Shown here: piece by piece, positions 37,201-42,665 of the stretch
Layout: each line of letters begins with the position of its first letter
How positions within the stretch are numbered: the stretch's first letter is position 1
Source: Dermatemys mawii
Taxonomy: Eukaryota > Chordata > Testudines > Dermatemydidae
Length of the DNA: 64,000 nucleotides
Assembly: GCA_007922305.1 (NCBI GenBank)
Contig: ML677326.1
Coordinates: forward strand, 57,475,446-57,539,445
Direction of reading: 5' to 3'
Program-made: the position numbers and the translations under genes
The notes under the pieces: model-generated
Seen by the model: the letters and a program-made list of their open reading frames with translations, nothing else
What the model was told of the DNA's origin: nothing
The model's database searches: none

Positions 37201-39605
37201 GCCTTCTTATCTAATTTCTGGTCATTTTTCTGTTTGTGTACTATGGGGAGCCATTTCCAGTATACAATCCAATAATTAAGTCAGATAATGTTTCTTTGTC
37301 TGTCAGGATTGCTGTTGTGAGCACTTTCTGGTTTGCATTCTTAAGTCTTGATGTATTCCAATCAAGGTAACCTTCCACCCAGCTATATATATATATATTT
37401 TAAAAAAGATGATTATTTTAAAACATTAATCATTCTAAAAATAATGCTAATTATGATTTTGCTTTTTCTTGTGTTTCTAACTTAATATTGTGTTGGGATT
37501 CTTCTAGGAAATAGTTAGGGCTAGACTGTGCCTTTAGCCTTTGGTAAAAGGTTGTGTATAAACTGCAGTACCAGTCAAGGATTCACTTATTCCCCTCTCT
37601 TCCCACCCCAGTTCAGGGAGGGAGTAAGTGGGCACACTTCAATGCAGACATGACGATTTATACCATGAGGGAATTTGACAGTATTTTGTCCAGGGAAAGT
37701 ATATGGTCAGATCTTGACACACTTTTTCACACTGAGTAGAACCTCACTCTTGAGCATTCCCTCTAGTCCCCTGCTTGACATAGTAAGGGCTAGTGACAGT
37801 TAATCACAGAGAACAGACAAAATATATAGGAATTTTAGACCATTAGATAATACTGGACTGTGTTTTCAAGTTATAATAAGATCAAATAGCTGCAATATCG
37901 TTAACTTTCACTAATATTATATTTAACAGTCTTTAGTGATATAAAAAGTGAAACTATTCCCTTATGCGATAATGTAATATACTAATATTAATGCCAGGCA
38001 ATACTATCTGTACATCATATTAATTTCCAAATATAATTGGACTTGTTTAATCCGAAGAAGAAAAGAAACTGAAGTTGGTGACTTCTCCAGATTAAATTAA
38101 TTCTCTAGTTACGTCAGACTGCCTAATTCTTCTTCCTTCACTCTAGTAAAATGAAATACATTAATAACTCTGTAGAAAGAAAGAACGAACCTTCACCTCT
38201 TAAGTGGGGCCTTTGGTCTAGTAATGGACCCAAGATCCCAAATCGCAGATCAAAGACACATACATTAAGGAAACCTATTCAATAATTATTTGTCTAGAGA
38301 AACAAATAAGTGCAATATAGTTTTCTAGAAAGAAATGCTTTGTCAGTGAGACTGGAATAATTTGCCTTCAGATACATAATTCAAGAAAAAATTGTGAATG
38401 CTTTCTGTATTGATTTTCAAAGCAATTGGGGATGCACACACAAAGCATTTTGGAAAAAATACACTGTTACACTAACATTAATTATTAAAAGGTTATGAAA
38501 TTCCTTAAATGGCACAATTACCCATATGCCATGTATATGTAGCAGTTTCATATTTTGCTCTCAAAAACTATTGAGTGCATGCACCTTGGTTCCAATTTAT
38601 TAATCTGGCACATTTAATCAACACTACTTCTCAGGATTTATCACTTAATGGAGAGTCGATTTTTCATTTTTGAATATTTTTCATTTTCAAAATATAAACA
38701 AATTGAATATGACTTAATACATCCCCAACAAAAGTAAATGCTTATAAATGACAAAAAAAATGTACATTACATTGTAGCACAGAATATACATTCATCTTCT
38801 AAAGAAAAAGATCTGAAAAGTAAATATATATATGTATATATATATATATGAAACATAAGAAAAGGCAAAATTTGTCAATTCCATCACATGATTCAAAAGT
38901 TTTGTTTATTTTTAATGAACAGCGTTAACTAACAGTTAAAAGCCTATCCTGTGTAAAATCTCATAGTCCTTCTTAAATTGTTCGTAGGCCAAAGCATGCC
39001 ATATTTCTATGTATTCATGTTGGCTCATTCAACAGAAAGAGACATACTTCAAAAAAGAAAAATTTTGCTAAACCAATATATCAGTCAGCTCTTTGATTCT
39101 GCACATAAAACTTCAGTTACTTGTTAGATTCTTGACAAGATTTTGACTATCAAATTAGTCCTAACCAAGTTTCTTTCAGGATGTACTTATTTTGTAAGGT
39201 TACTTAAATCTGCTTTTTTTTTTAAAAAAAAAATGAGTCAGTCCAAATGCTATAATTCAATATAAATCGTTATTGTTTAGTGATGTTACAAAATTAGACC
39301 TTGACCTCGACCTCAGAAGTAAATGGTAAAAGACACATTGTGTTTTAGATATAAAATGTTAATCCTGCCACTGCATGTAAAGTGCATAAACAACATTCTC
39401 CATTTTAGATACCACATATAAACCTGGGGCCAGAACTGTTGCTGGCATAAATTGGCTGTAGATTGACTACAGTGGAGGTGTGCTTATTTACACCAACTGA
39501 GGATCTGGGCTCCTAATGATTCTGTTAAGGTTGGCAACTCAAACAGAAAACTTTGAAAGATTTGTCAGAACCGATCATTATACTTACATAATCTCCACAA
39601 TACAT
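1221..39605 (-). CDS. ANXA10: Annexin A10, split gene, exons 1-10 of about 12 (3' end outside window)
   Basis: Annexins are cytosolic proteins that bind acidic membrane phospholipids, usually through calcium, with four repeats of about 70 residues. Ten exons read in frame on the minus strand: 39588-39605, 28284-28365, 20393-20487, 12652-12765, 11003-11093, 10080-10159, 4276-4329, 4055-4148, 2669-2764 and 1221-1279. Every intron has GT..AG ends and matching phase. The joined product is 261 codons without a stop. It aligns throughout with human ANXA10 as I recall it (324 residues), so about 63 C-terminal residues (end of repeat 4) are missing below position 1. Diagnostic strings include MYCGDY, QGTIFP, TQRCNAQR, IYSETSGHFRD, GTREEGY and QNISGQD. 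Repeats 1 to 3 are essentially complete. The calcium loops are degenerate: QGIGCEKD in repeat 1, GADMEE in repeat 2 and GEHK in repeat 3. No frameshift is seen. Other annexins are less likely because IYSETSGHFRD and QNISGQD are ANXA10-like. Confidence 0.93.
1878..2223. mobile_element. C-rich interspersed element inserted in the MIR, with target duplication
   Basis: A pyrimidine- and C-rich block of 346 nt is flanked by ATTACTGTCAT (1867-1877) and ATTACCGTCAT (2224-2234), a 10/11 direct repeat. Removing the block and one repeat restores a continuous MIR. The ORFs in it are composition artefacts. The family is not named here; similar C-rich units are, to my recollection, common in turtle genomes. 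Confidence 0.6.
2271..2345. repeat. Short palindromic repeat inserted in the MIR
   Basis: Contains CACTGAAGAC...GTTTCAGTG as inverted arms, like the many short 'cactgaagtcaatgg' hairpin repeats of sauropsid genomes. It splits the MIR a second time. Confidence 0.45.
2669..2764 (-). CDS. ANXA10: ANXA10 exon 9 (residues 210-241)
   Basis: 96 nt, canonical annexin size, phase 1 to phase 1: VFQEFQNISGQDIVDAINE, then CYDGYFQELLVAI. The acceptor is TTCAAG at 2766-2765. A second AG eight bases further in (TTTTTCAG) would shift the frame and is rejected. The donor is GTAAAA. This exon is the most recognisable ANXA10 segment in the window. Confidence 0.96.
3601..3727. mobile_element. Short non-autonomous hAT element with 8-bp target duplication
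   Basis: 127 nt. The ends are CAGGGGTACTGGAACA and the inverse of CAGTGGTGCTGGAACT, imperfect terminal inverted repeats with the CAG start typical of hAT elements. It is flanked by GTGAGCTC (3593-3600) and GTGAGGTC (3728-3735), a 7/8 direct repeat of the hAT length. Lies in intron 8. Confidence 0.7.
4055..4148 (-). CDS. ANXA10: ANXA10 exon 8 (residues 179-209)
   Basis: 94 nt, canonical annexin size, phase 0 to phase 1: VLWEACQQKTGEHKNMMQMI, then LCNKSYQQLWM and one base of the next codon. The repeat-3 loop is KTGEHK instead of the KGxGTDE type, as in human ANXA10. The residues before the junction read QQLWM, where I recall QQLRL in human. The acceptor is CCTTAG and the donor GTAATT. Confidence 0.94.
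4276..4329 (-). CDS. ANXA10: ANXA10 exon 7 (residues 161-178)
   Basis: 54 nt, 18 codons, phase 0 at both ends: GTREEGYADPAMAAQDAM. This is the linker into repeat 3. It matches the human exon by recall except for one residue. The acceptor is TTTACAG and the donor GTAACT. The following intron is only 126 nt (4149-4275 minus the shared edges), the shortest in the gene. Confidence 0.95.
4335..6480. other. Intron 6 start, AT-rich, no assigned feature
   Basis: Only short, low-content ORFs and A/T runs. No exon-like or repeat signature that I could name. Confidence 0.5.
6482..6795. mobile_element. MITE-like element, right end decayed
   Basis: Contains self-complementary blocks such as ATAGCATAGCTGAAGT and CTAGACTAGACGCGATAAAT, and several CpGs unusual for the surroundings. 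The left end carries a GGTCTACTCTG motif resembling the TACGTCTACACT terminus of a sauropsid MITE family. Family identity is from memory. Confidence 0.5.
6838..7303 (+). pseudogene. 3' end of a LINE reverse transcriptase ORF (dead)
   Basis: One frame from 6832 reads METLVHIYLECARLQPLFWL-type residues (in the text: MRETLVHIYLECARLQPLF), then CPSCGPTKS and one stop at 7045-7047, and continues HHTKRRMLNG, DTFEEQWMLLG and LCSVSPSGS in the same frame. The E-T-x-x-H-x-x-x-x-C pattern is the zinc-knuckle-like tail of non-LTR retrotransposon reverse transcriptases, and a Tx1-like clade is my best guess. It is short, has a stop and is cut by a MITE at 7304, so it is not functional. It lies antisense in ANXA10 intron 6. 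Confidence 0.55.
7304..7472. mobile_element. 169-nt MITE with perfect 13-nt terminal inverted repeats
   Basis: Starts TAGGATTGCCAAC and ends GTTGGCAATCCTA, exact inverse complements. Internal CTCCAGG motifs recur. The flanks share only CCCT, so the target duplication is unclear. The insertion truncates the LINE tail just before it. Confidence 0.7.
8593..8903. mobile_element. Non-autonomous hAT element with exact 8-bp target duplication
   Basis: The ends are CAGGGGTAGGCAACC and GGTTGCCGACCCCTA, inverse complements with two mismatches. Both flanks are GTGTAGAC (8585-8592 and 8904-8911), an exact 8-bp duplication. The interior is A/T-rich and has no transposase. Lies in intron 6. Confidence 0.85.
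9130..9815 (+). mobile_element. LTR-like or promoter-bearing interspersed repeat
   Basis: GC-rich block in an AT-rich intron. It carries a CCAAT box at 9260-9264 and TATAAAA at 9283-9289 with usual spacing, then a purine-rich transcribed-looking region, ending near GTCACAGTCAGAGG. The duplicated CATGATGATGACTGGCAG-like phrase (9491 and 9550 areas) is internal. I recall similar blocks as high-copy turtle repeats. No reverse transcriptase, integrase or primer-binding site is seen, so a solo LTR is one option only. Overlapping ORFs in both strands are composition effects. Confidence 0.5.
10080..10159 (-). CDS. ANXA10: ANXA10 exon 6 (residues 134-160)
   Basis: 80 nt, canonical annexin size, phase 1 to phase 0. 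With the C carried from exon 5 it reads QYNNDLQQDIYSETSGHFRD, then ALMNIAQ. The acceptor is CCCCAG and the donor GTACTG. An open frame continues past the donor to 9900 on the minus strand, but that extension is intron and shows no annexin similarity. Confidence 0.96.
10365..10500. repeat. Palindromic 'ttaggcacctaa' repeat
   Basis: Inverted phrases CAAAGGGATTTTCACATGAG and AGGTGCTTAAATCCCTAAG flank a core with TTAGGCACCTAA and GAGGTGCCTA. It belongs to the same broad foldback repeat class as 14777-16505 and 58115-58640. Confidence 0.5.
11003..11093 (-). CDS. ANXA10: ANXA10 exon 5 (residues 104-133), altered calcium loop
   Basis: 91 nt, canonical annexin size, phase 0 to phase 1. It opens with GADMEENCLIDILASRSNGE and continues IFQMKEAYLM. 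In annexins this exon normally starts GxGTDE, the type II calcium loop of repeat 2; here the loop reads GADMEE. The acceptor is TTTCAG. The donor GTACTA is usable but weaker than the GTAAGT-type donors elsewhere in the gene. Confidence 0.94.
11822..11900. repeat. Half copy of a palindromic 'gagtactcccattg' repeat
   Basis: GGCCCCAGTTCTGCAGA, then ATTTTAAGCATCCGAGTA and CTCCCATTGACTCC. It matches one arm of the fuller copy at 12225-12362. Confidence 0.4.
12225..12362. repeat. Near-complete palindromic repeat, about 138 nt
   Basis: Arms read GCAGAAACTTGCGCATGTGC ... GTAGTCTCAT and, inverted, GGGACTACTGATATGAGC ... CATGTGTAAGCGTTTGCC. The centre is near 12290. Short foldback family in intron 4, with fragments at 11822, 21960 and 25415. 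Confidence 0.5.
12652..12765 (-). CDS. ANXA10: ANXA10 exon 4 (residues 66-103)
   Basis: 114 nt, exactly 38 codons, phase 0 at both ends, and the canonical annexin exon size. It encodes DLIMDLKENLSHHFKDVM, then VGLMYPPASYDAHELWHAMK, which is the end of repeat 1, the linker and the first helix of repeat 2. The acceptor is TCCAAG and the donor GTTCTT. By recall about 30 of 38 residues match the human exon. Confidence 0.95.
13265..13905 (-). repeat. Composite repeat with tRNA-like promoter boxes
   Basis: On the minus strand, GACTATTGGC-flanked TCTGGTGGTTAGGGTA resembles a Pol III A box and GTTCAAGTCCCC a B box, with a second pair near 13560-13610. The flanks (ATAGAGCTGGATAGAAAACA and GACAAATCAGCATTTTCTG) are T/A-rich arms seen again near 58720-58920 and 63500-63600. 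It is a degenerate SINE-like or foldback repeat, not a tRNA gene. Confidence 0.5.
14777..16505. repeat. Large foldback repeat interrupted by a CR1
   Basis: The left end AGGACCCAGATCCACAAAGG and the right end, inverse of AGCCCAGGTCCTCAAAGATA, are imperfect inverted repeats. Inside, GGTTAGGGTACTCATGTGGG (15190s) and GATTAGGGCACTCACATG (16080s) are tRNA-like A-box units, each followed by a unit in reverse. A CR1 tail sits between them (15302-16018). It may be one element or two abutting copies. Confidence 0.55.
15302..16018 (+). mobile_element. CR1 LINE, 3' end with ORF2 C-terminus
   Basis: The frame 15626-15934 reads LDLLSLEKGRLRGDMITVF, later FRLDIRKNFLTVKVVKHWNK and LPRDIVEFLSLKIFKKRL, the C-terminal end of CR1 ORF2. 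It ends with GACTAGATGACCTCTCAGG and ATCCAATCCTATAACTCTAT, the typical CR1 3' tail. It is 5'-truncated, carries stops upstream and is inactive. It lies antisense to ANXA10. Confidence 0.9.
16510..18560. other. Intron 3 interior, no assigned feature
   Basis: AT-rich sequence without exon-like open frames, named repeats or hairpins that I could support. Confidence 0.5.
18568..18790 (+). repeat. MIR/CORE-SINE-like repeat
   Basis: Reads GGTATAGTGGTTAGGG (tRNA-like A box), then GACCGAGGTTCTGCC (B-box area), TCTCCCTTTTCC, GGGAATAACACCACC and GTGTTGTGAAGATG, in MIR order. Confidence 0.65.
19450..19665 (-). repeat. MIR/CORE-SINE-like repeat
   Basis: Carries CCCCATTTTACAGATGGGGA, AACTGAGGCACAAAC, CTTGCCCAAAGGC and AGAATCCAGGTCTTCTGAGT in MIR minus-strand order. 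The ORF at 19510-19692 falls inside it and is not a gene. Confidence 0.75.
19880..20040 (-). repeat. Decayed MIR-like repeat
   Basis: AAGCACCTTACACACATT, then CCAATGGGAACCCAGAGGCA and CCTAAGTCACACA fit a worn MIR in minus orientation. Confidence 0.35.
20393..20487 (-). CDS. ANXA10: ANXA10 exon 3 (residues 34-65)
   Basis: 95 nt, the classic annexin exon size. It encodes GCEKDMVINILTQRCNAQR followed by LMIAEAYRDMYGR, the core of repeat 1. The split glycine codon (G|GT) joins exon 2 correctly. The acceptor is TTCCAG and the donor GTATGA. The position that holds GxGTDE in calcium-binding annexins reads GIGCEKD across the exon 2/3 junction. Confidence 0.95.
21110..21240. repeat. Direct repeat, copy A
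   Basis: ATGCAATCTGTGTATGACTG, then CTAAAACTCAAAAG and AAATAATTCACAATTAATT, recur in the same order and orientation at 22387-22516. It is either an intronic duplication or two copies of an unnamed repeat. Confidence 0.6.
21328..21442. other. Imperfect hairpin in intron 2
   Basis: TTTTTCCTGTGTAAAAAGAA (21356-21375) pairs with the segment ending CTTTTTACACAGGGGAAAA (21402-21420). The outer arms TTGCTGCTG and AAGCAGCAG extend the stem. The loop is about 12 to 18 nt. Size and shape would suit a small MITE or a pre-miRNA-like fold; neither is shown. Confidence 0.55.
21960..22075. repeat. Fragment of the 'ggactactcatatg' palindromic repeat
   Basis: GTGCCTATTAACGTCACTAG, then GACTACTCATATGCC. One arm of the family at 12225-12362. 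Confidence 0.35.
22387..22516. repeat. Direct repeat, copy B
   Basis: ATGCAATCAGTATGACTGCT, then AAAACTCAAAAGGAGG, matching copy A at 21110-21240 with small indels. The two are about 1.28 kb apart. Confidence 0.6.
23335..23352. repeat. (GT)n microsatellite
   Basis: About nine GT units. A T run of about 17 lies near 23151-23167. Confidence 0.9.
23760..23930. repeat. Conserved amniote SINE/LINE-tail-like repeat
   Basis: GTTCTGTGTGCTGTACATAC, then ACATGGTCCCTGTCCTGATG and AGTTTACAATCTAA, a phrase order I recall as widespread in sauropsids. Family not assigned. Confidence 0.45.
25415..25500. repeat. Short palindrome of the 'gagtactctcattg' family
   Basis: TAACATTATTCATGTGAGTA and TACTTATGTGAATAATTTCA are inverted arms around CTCATTGTGCTCAGTGGG. 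Confidence 0.5.
26331..26558 (-). pseudogene. hAT transposase dimerisation-domain fragment, inverted arm
   Basis: Open minus-strand frame with ECLAYLACKYLATPATSVPC, then ECLFSLSGDTVNKKWAALSP, the YL-x-x-PATS-x-P-x-E-x-xFS-x-xG signature of the hAT C-terminal dimerisation domain. No catalytic part is attached. It belongs to the left arm of the foldback element. Confidence 0.8.
26605..27255 (+). pseudogene. hAT transposase C-terminal part (dead)
   Basis: The plus strand encodes FVTELLGGELYVSCSLIF, then TALDPRFKNLKCLPKSER and EEVWKILSEVLKEQHSDAE, the pre-dimerisation region of a hAT transposase, with LDPRFK as the recognisable motif. Stops occur near 26726 and 27013-27015, and the dimerisation block after 27030 is frameshifted (YLTTPATAVPS). 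The N-terminal BED finger and most of the catalytic core are absent. Confidence 0.75.
27640..28280. other. Intron 2 end, no assigned feature
   Basis: AT-rich, short ORFs only. Confidence 0.4.
28284..28365 (-). CDS. ANXA10: ANXA10 exon 2 (residues 7-33)
   Basis: 82 nt, phase 0 to phase 1. It encodes IQGTIFPSPNFNPVMDAQ and then the first helix of annexin repeat 1 (MLGGALQGI). The acceptor reads TTAGCAG, so two AG sites lie three bases apart; the inner one is used here. The donor is GTGTGT. The N-terminal tail is short, as in human ANXA10. Confidence 0.93.
28366..28371 (-). other. Tandem NAGNAG splice acceptor before ANXA10 exon 2
   Basis: On the minus strand the acceptor reads TAGCAG immediately before ATACAAGG. 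Use of the outer AG would add one CAG codon (Gln) after MYCGDY and keep the frame. Tandem acceptors of this type are often alternatively spliced in vertebrates; usage here is inference. Confidence 0.5.
28372..29775. other. Intron 1 segment, no assigned feature
   Basis: AT-rich, short ORFs without recognisable domains. Confidence 0.4.
29779..29985. other. Long imperfect hairpin in intron 1
   Basis: GGCATATAGAATGGTTGTTT (29798-29817) is inverse to AAACAACCATTTTATATGCC (29931-29950), with one mismatch over 20. The stem continues outward (CAGTGAATAT with ATATCACTG) and inward (GTTGTGAGTCAGAG with CTCTGAATCTCAAC). Probably a small foldback MITE; pre-miRNA-like folding is possible. Confidence 0.65.
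30383..30734. mobile_element. 352-nt near-complete palindrome, foldback MITE-like
   Basis: Ends TAGTCTCCCAAA and TTTGGGAGACTA are exact inverse complements flanked or ended by TA. The arms stay complementary over about 160 nt each (AGTGAGAAAATAGATTGT against ACAATCTATTTTCTCACT; GGTCTTATCCATCTCTA against TAGAGATGGATAAGACC), up to CTGCCACAG/CTGTGGCAG around a loop of about 24 nt near 30560. The left arm has an extra 18 nt or so near 30460-30480. No ORF. Confidence 0.8.
31327..31810 (-). mobile_element. CR1 LINE, 3' end with ORF2 C-terminus
   Basis: Minus-strand CR1: the tail GAGGTCTCTTCCAACCCTAA, the frame at 31485-31670 with FNYLKGGSKEDGAQLFSVVA and LNIRKHYFTRRVVKHWNGLP, and further CR1-like sequence to CTGTCCAGTTTGTTCACATC. 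5'-truncated and dead. Same strand as ANXA10, in intron 1. Confidence 0.9.
32870..33225. repeat. Unnamed repeat-like block
   Basis: Purine-rich phrases (GGAACAGGAACTGGGAGCC, GGAACAGGACAAGCAC) then GCCAAGTGGGAGGACTGGCC and CTGCAGCCCAGGTGGGCTAA, ending GAGTTCCTGACAC. I recall a similar order in turtle interspersed repeats; no domain or terminus is fixed. Confidence 0.35.
34790..35010 (+). mobile_element. Penelope-like or unassigned retroelement 3' segment with hammerhead-like core
   Basis: High-copy sauropsid phrase order: TGGGCCACATCTACCCTGAT, ATACATCTAATGAAGTAGG, TAGCCCACAAAAGCTTATGC, GAGGTGCCACAAGGACTCCT. Within it 34914-34950 has the layout of a minimal hammerhead ribozyme: CTAATGA (core CUGANGA with one change), a stem GTAGGT-TATA-GCCCAC, AAAAGC (core GAAA with one change) and a GC-TTAT-GC mini stem. 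It is antisense to ANXA10. Retroelement family is inference. Confidence 0.5.
35020..39580. other. Intron 1 5' part, mostly unassigned AT-rich DNA
   Basis: Holds short palindromic 'gtcaatgg' hairpins (about 35437-35512 and 36130-36205), TA-rich tracts (37382-37401 and 38825-38850) and a 133-codon minus-strand ORF at 36110-36511. That ORF resembles no family I know. Its frame crosses one of the palindromic repeats, so it is probably chance. No exon is seen. Confidence 0.4.
38825..38850. repeat. (TA)n microsatellite
   Basis: TATATATATGTATATATATA-type tract. A similar one lies at 37382-37401. Confidence 0.85.
39588..39605 (-). CDS. ANXA10: ANXA10 exon 1, coding part (residues 1-6)
   Basis: The minus strand reads ATG then MYCGDY, followed directly by a strong GTAAGTA donor in phase 0, which is the phase needed by exon 2. 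The human N-terminus as I recall it is MFCGDY. The base at -3 of the ATG is A, a favourable start context. The exon is tiny and could only be placed by its donor and by similarity, so it is less sure than the other exons. The 5' UTR extends to higher coordinates. Confidence 0.78.
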
Positions 39606-39900
39606 TTTGATGTAAGCCTTCAGGTTCAGTAGAGTTCAAAGTAGGATTCAGAATAAAGACTTAAAATTGCTATAACTAACTCGTATTTGCGTTGAAGGGG
39701 AATGACTGGAACCTTCTAATCAAACTGATACTCTTTTACCAATCTCATTAGACTCCCAGGTAACAATGAAGTAGGAGCAGCTCTTGGCACTGCATGTCCC
39801 CAGATTTTACAGTTTCACTGTGTATATTTAGCCATTATTCATATGTGACTAAGCAGGATTATTATGTAAAACAAACAGAACCATTAGCATAAAACCTTTT
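39606..39900 (-). promoter_or_regulatory. Candidate ANXA10 5' UTR and promoter
   Basis: Region upstream of the ATG on the minus strand. It is AT-rich and has almost no CpG, so there is no CpG island; this fits a tissue-restricted promoter. A TTATAG-like A/T block lies near 39670-39678 and a forkhead-type TGTTTGTTTTAC near 39866-39878. No strong TATA box or initiator could be fixed, and the transcription start is unknown. An upstream non-coding exon cannot be excluded. Confidence 0.35.
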
Positions 39901-40267
39901 TGCTCTAATGTGTTGATTTAAGAAGCAGAATTTAGCCAATCATGGAAGGAAGTATTAATCTACAGAATATACTTGTGTTAATGATTGACTTCCAGCATTA
40001 AACTGGCTCTTGTTCATTTTTTCCTATGGCTGAGTCACTTAGCTCCCTATATATTATATTGACTATTTGCAACTGGTGTGACATGATCAATGCTGTATTG
40101 ACTCTACATGGTGTCTGTGCAGTCACTCAGCCAGATCCTCATATGGTTTAAATTGGCATAGCCAATGATCCTTTGCTGGTTTATACAAGTGATCAGTTTG
40201 TGAGATGCTGCAACTCTGTAACATGCAGAAAAAACTGCAGAAGTTGTATGGACCCAGGGATTGTCAC

Positions 40268-41070
40268 CAAAAATGAGATATGATCTGGAAAAAGGAGTAA
40301 ATAGTGAGGTGACAAAATATGCAGATGATACAGTTACTGAAGATAGTTAAGTCCAAAACACACTGCAGAGAGTTACAAAGAGATCTCTCAAAATTGGGTG
40401 ACTGGGCAACAAAATGGCAGATGAAATTCAGTGTTGATAAATGCAAACTAATATACATTAGAAAACCATAATCCCAACTATATATAGAAATGATGAGATC
40501 TAAATTAGCTGTTACCACTCAAGAAAGAGATCTTGGAGTCATTGTGGATAGTTCTCTGAAAACATCTTCACAATGTGGGCAGTCAAAAAAGCTAACAATG
40601 TTAGGAACTGTTAGGAAAGGTATAGATAATAAATCCATGGTATACCCACATCTTGAATACAGTGCACAGTTCTGGTTGCCTCATCTAAGAAAAAGAGATA
40701 TATTAGAATTGGAAAAGGTACAGAGAAGGGCAACAAAAATGATTAAAGGTATGGAACAACTTCCATGTGAGAAGAGATTAAAAAAGACTGGGACTTTTCA
40801 GCTGGGAAAAGAGAGAACTAAGGAGGGGATATGAGAGCGGTCTATAAAATCATGATCTTGGATAGTCACGAAGGTCAGGGATACAACCCCATGGTGTGGG
40901 TGTATCTAAGCCTCCAGCTGCCAGAAGCTGGGATGTGGACAACAGGGAATCGACCACTTAATAATTGCCCTATTAATTCCACCAAAGCACCTGGAATTGG
41001 CCACAGTTGGGAAAACAAGATACTGGGCTAGATTGACCATTGTCTGACTGAGTATATACTTCTATGCTTA
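40268..41070 (+). mobile_element. CR1 LINE, reverse transcriptase end and 3' tail
   Basis: Translation gives KYADDT just before the main ORF (YxDD box of a reverse transcriptase at about 40315-40335), then KLAVTTQERDLGVIVDSSLK, YPHLEYSAQFWLPHLRKRDI and LEKVQRRATKMIKGMEQL in 40490-40834. The tail reads ACTGGGCTAGATTGACCATT. Stops and a frameshift make it dead. It lies upstream of ANXA10. Confidence 0.9.
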
Positions 41071-41427
41071 AAAATGACATTTTTCAGCAGCCACCACCTT
41101 TATTTATTCTGTTTCCTAGTAAATATTATTATAATAAAGTTATTTGTAGTATCAGGAAATGTGACATTTCCTGAGACAGTTTCTCGCATGCCTCTTTAAG
41201 AGTTTAAAATACAGGTGAGGAAACAGAGTGTACATCCCATGGTATTACTAGAAAAGATACTCTGGGTTTGCCCTATTCTAGCTAAGTACCTTCCAAGAGA
41301 CTTAAAGAGTTTCATGTTACTTTGAAATGAGAAGTTAACCAAGAGTCTTAGTTTTTTTTAAAAAATTATGAATCATATTATTTATAATCCACTTTTGGAA
41401 GAGCTGGTTTGCTAATTTATTTAGGAG

Positions 41428-41625
41428 GTGTGTTATTGCCTAGTGGATAGAGCACTGGGTTGGGATTCAGAAGACCCAATGCTATTCCTGGCTCTTCTAC
41501 TGACCTGAGTGAGCTTGGGCAAGTCCCTTCATCTTTCTGTACCTGAATATCCCTTTATGTAAAATGAGGATAATGATACTGACCTTCTTTTGTAAAGAAC
41601 TTTGTGATCTACTGAGCTGGTGTCA
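41428..41625 (+). repeat. MIR/CORE-SINE-like repeat
   Basis: GCCTAGTGGATAGAGCACTG (A box), then GAGCTTGGGCAAGTCCCTTC, ATGTAAAATGAGGATAATGA and AAGAACTTTGTGATCTACTG, in MIR order. Confidence 0.75.
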
Positions 41626-41878
41626 TTACTGTTACCTATAAACTCACCTGGGAACTATTCTTTTCTTTTCAATTCTTGAGGAATGTCCAGATGTTCAAGT
41701 CCCCAGTATATCGCTAGGGAATTTCTCTGGCTTGGGAAGGTTCATCCAATGGCATGTAGGATGTGAATGGCTGTGAATGTCAGTCCTAACAAAAACTATC
41801 CTAAATATCTATGTATTTCTGCATGCCTGTGACATATGTAAAGTGTAATGGGTTTGGGATGGCACATTATCTTTCAGT

Positions 41879-42060
41879 ACATACGAAAATAAGATCAGAC
41901 ATACTGGGTCAGACCAAAGGTCCATCTAGCTCAATAACCTGCCTTCCAACAGTGGTCAATGCCACGTGCCCCAGAGGGAATGAACAGAACAGGTAATCAA
42001 CGAGTGATCCATTCTCAGCTTCTTTTTTGAATCTTGTCATAGTCTTGGCCTATAGTATAG
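41879..42060 (-). mobile_element. CR1 LINE 3' tail, internally deleted
   Basis: ACATACTGGGTCAGACCAAA, GGTCCATCTAGCTCAATAAC and GAGGGAATGAACAGAACAGG, then a jump to TTTTTTGAATCTTGTCATAG. It lacks the middle part seen in the adjoining copy at 42065-42485. Confidence 0.85.
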
Positions 42061-42064
42061 TAGG

Positions 42065-42485
42065 CAAGGATAGATTCATAAGAACAGCCATACTGGTCCA
42101 TCTAGCCAGTATGCTATCTTCTGGCAGTGGCCAATGCCAGGTGCTTCAGAGGGAATGAACAGAACGGGCAATCATTGCATGATCCATCCCCTGTTGTCCC
42201 CTCCCAGAGTCCCAGCTTCTGATAGTCAGATGGTTAGAGACACCCAGAGCATGGGGTAGCATCCTTGACCATCTTGGCTAATAGCCACAGATTGACCTAT
42301 TCTCCATGAGCTTACCTAGTTCCTTTTTGAACCAAGTTATAGTTTTGGCCTTCACAACATCTCTTGGCAACGAAGTCCACAGATGGACTGTGCATTGTGT
42401 GAAGAAGTACTTCCTTTTGTTTATTTTAAACCTGATGCCTGTTAATTCAAGAATGTTTTCTTTGTATTTATTATAATAAATAAAA
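42065..42485 (-). mobile_element. CR1 LINE 3' end with ORF2 C-terminus
   Basis: GCCATACTGGTCCATCTAGC through ATGAGCTTACCTAGTTCC. The minus-strand frame 42278-42493 has KINKRKYFFTQCTVHLW and LPRDVVKAKTITWFKKELGK. Same subfamily and strand as the copy just before it; opposite to the copy at 40268. Confidence 0.9.
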
Positions 42486-42519
42486 TTGATCACTTATAGG
42501 AAATTACATGCCTGTACCT

Positions 42520-42665
42520 CAAGCGCATTATAAAAATTACTTAGACATTCTAATCCCCATTTTATAGATAAGAAAACTGAACCACAGAGAAGTTCAGTGA
42601 CTTGCCTGGTGTCACACAACAAGGCAGCAGCAAAACCCAGAACAGAAGCTAGGTAGCCTTGCTGT
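42520..42665 (-). repeat. MIR/CORE-SINE-like repeat
   Basis: AATCCCCATTTTATAGATAA, then CCACAGAGAAGTTCAGTGAC and GTGTCACACAACAAGG. Confidence 0.7.
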
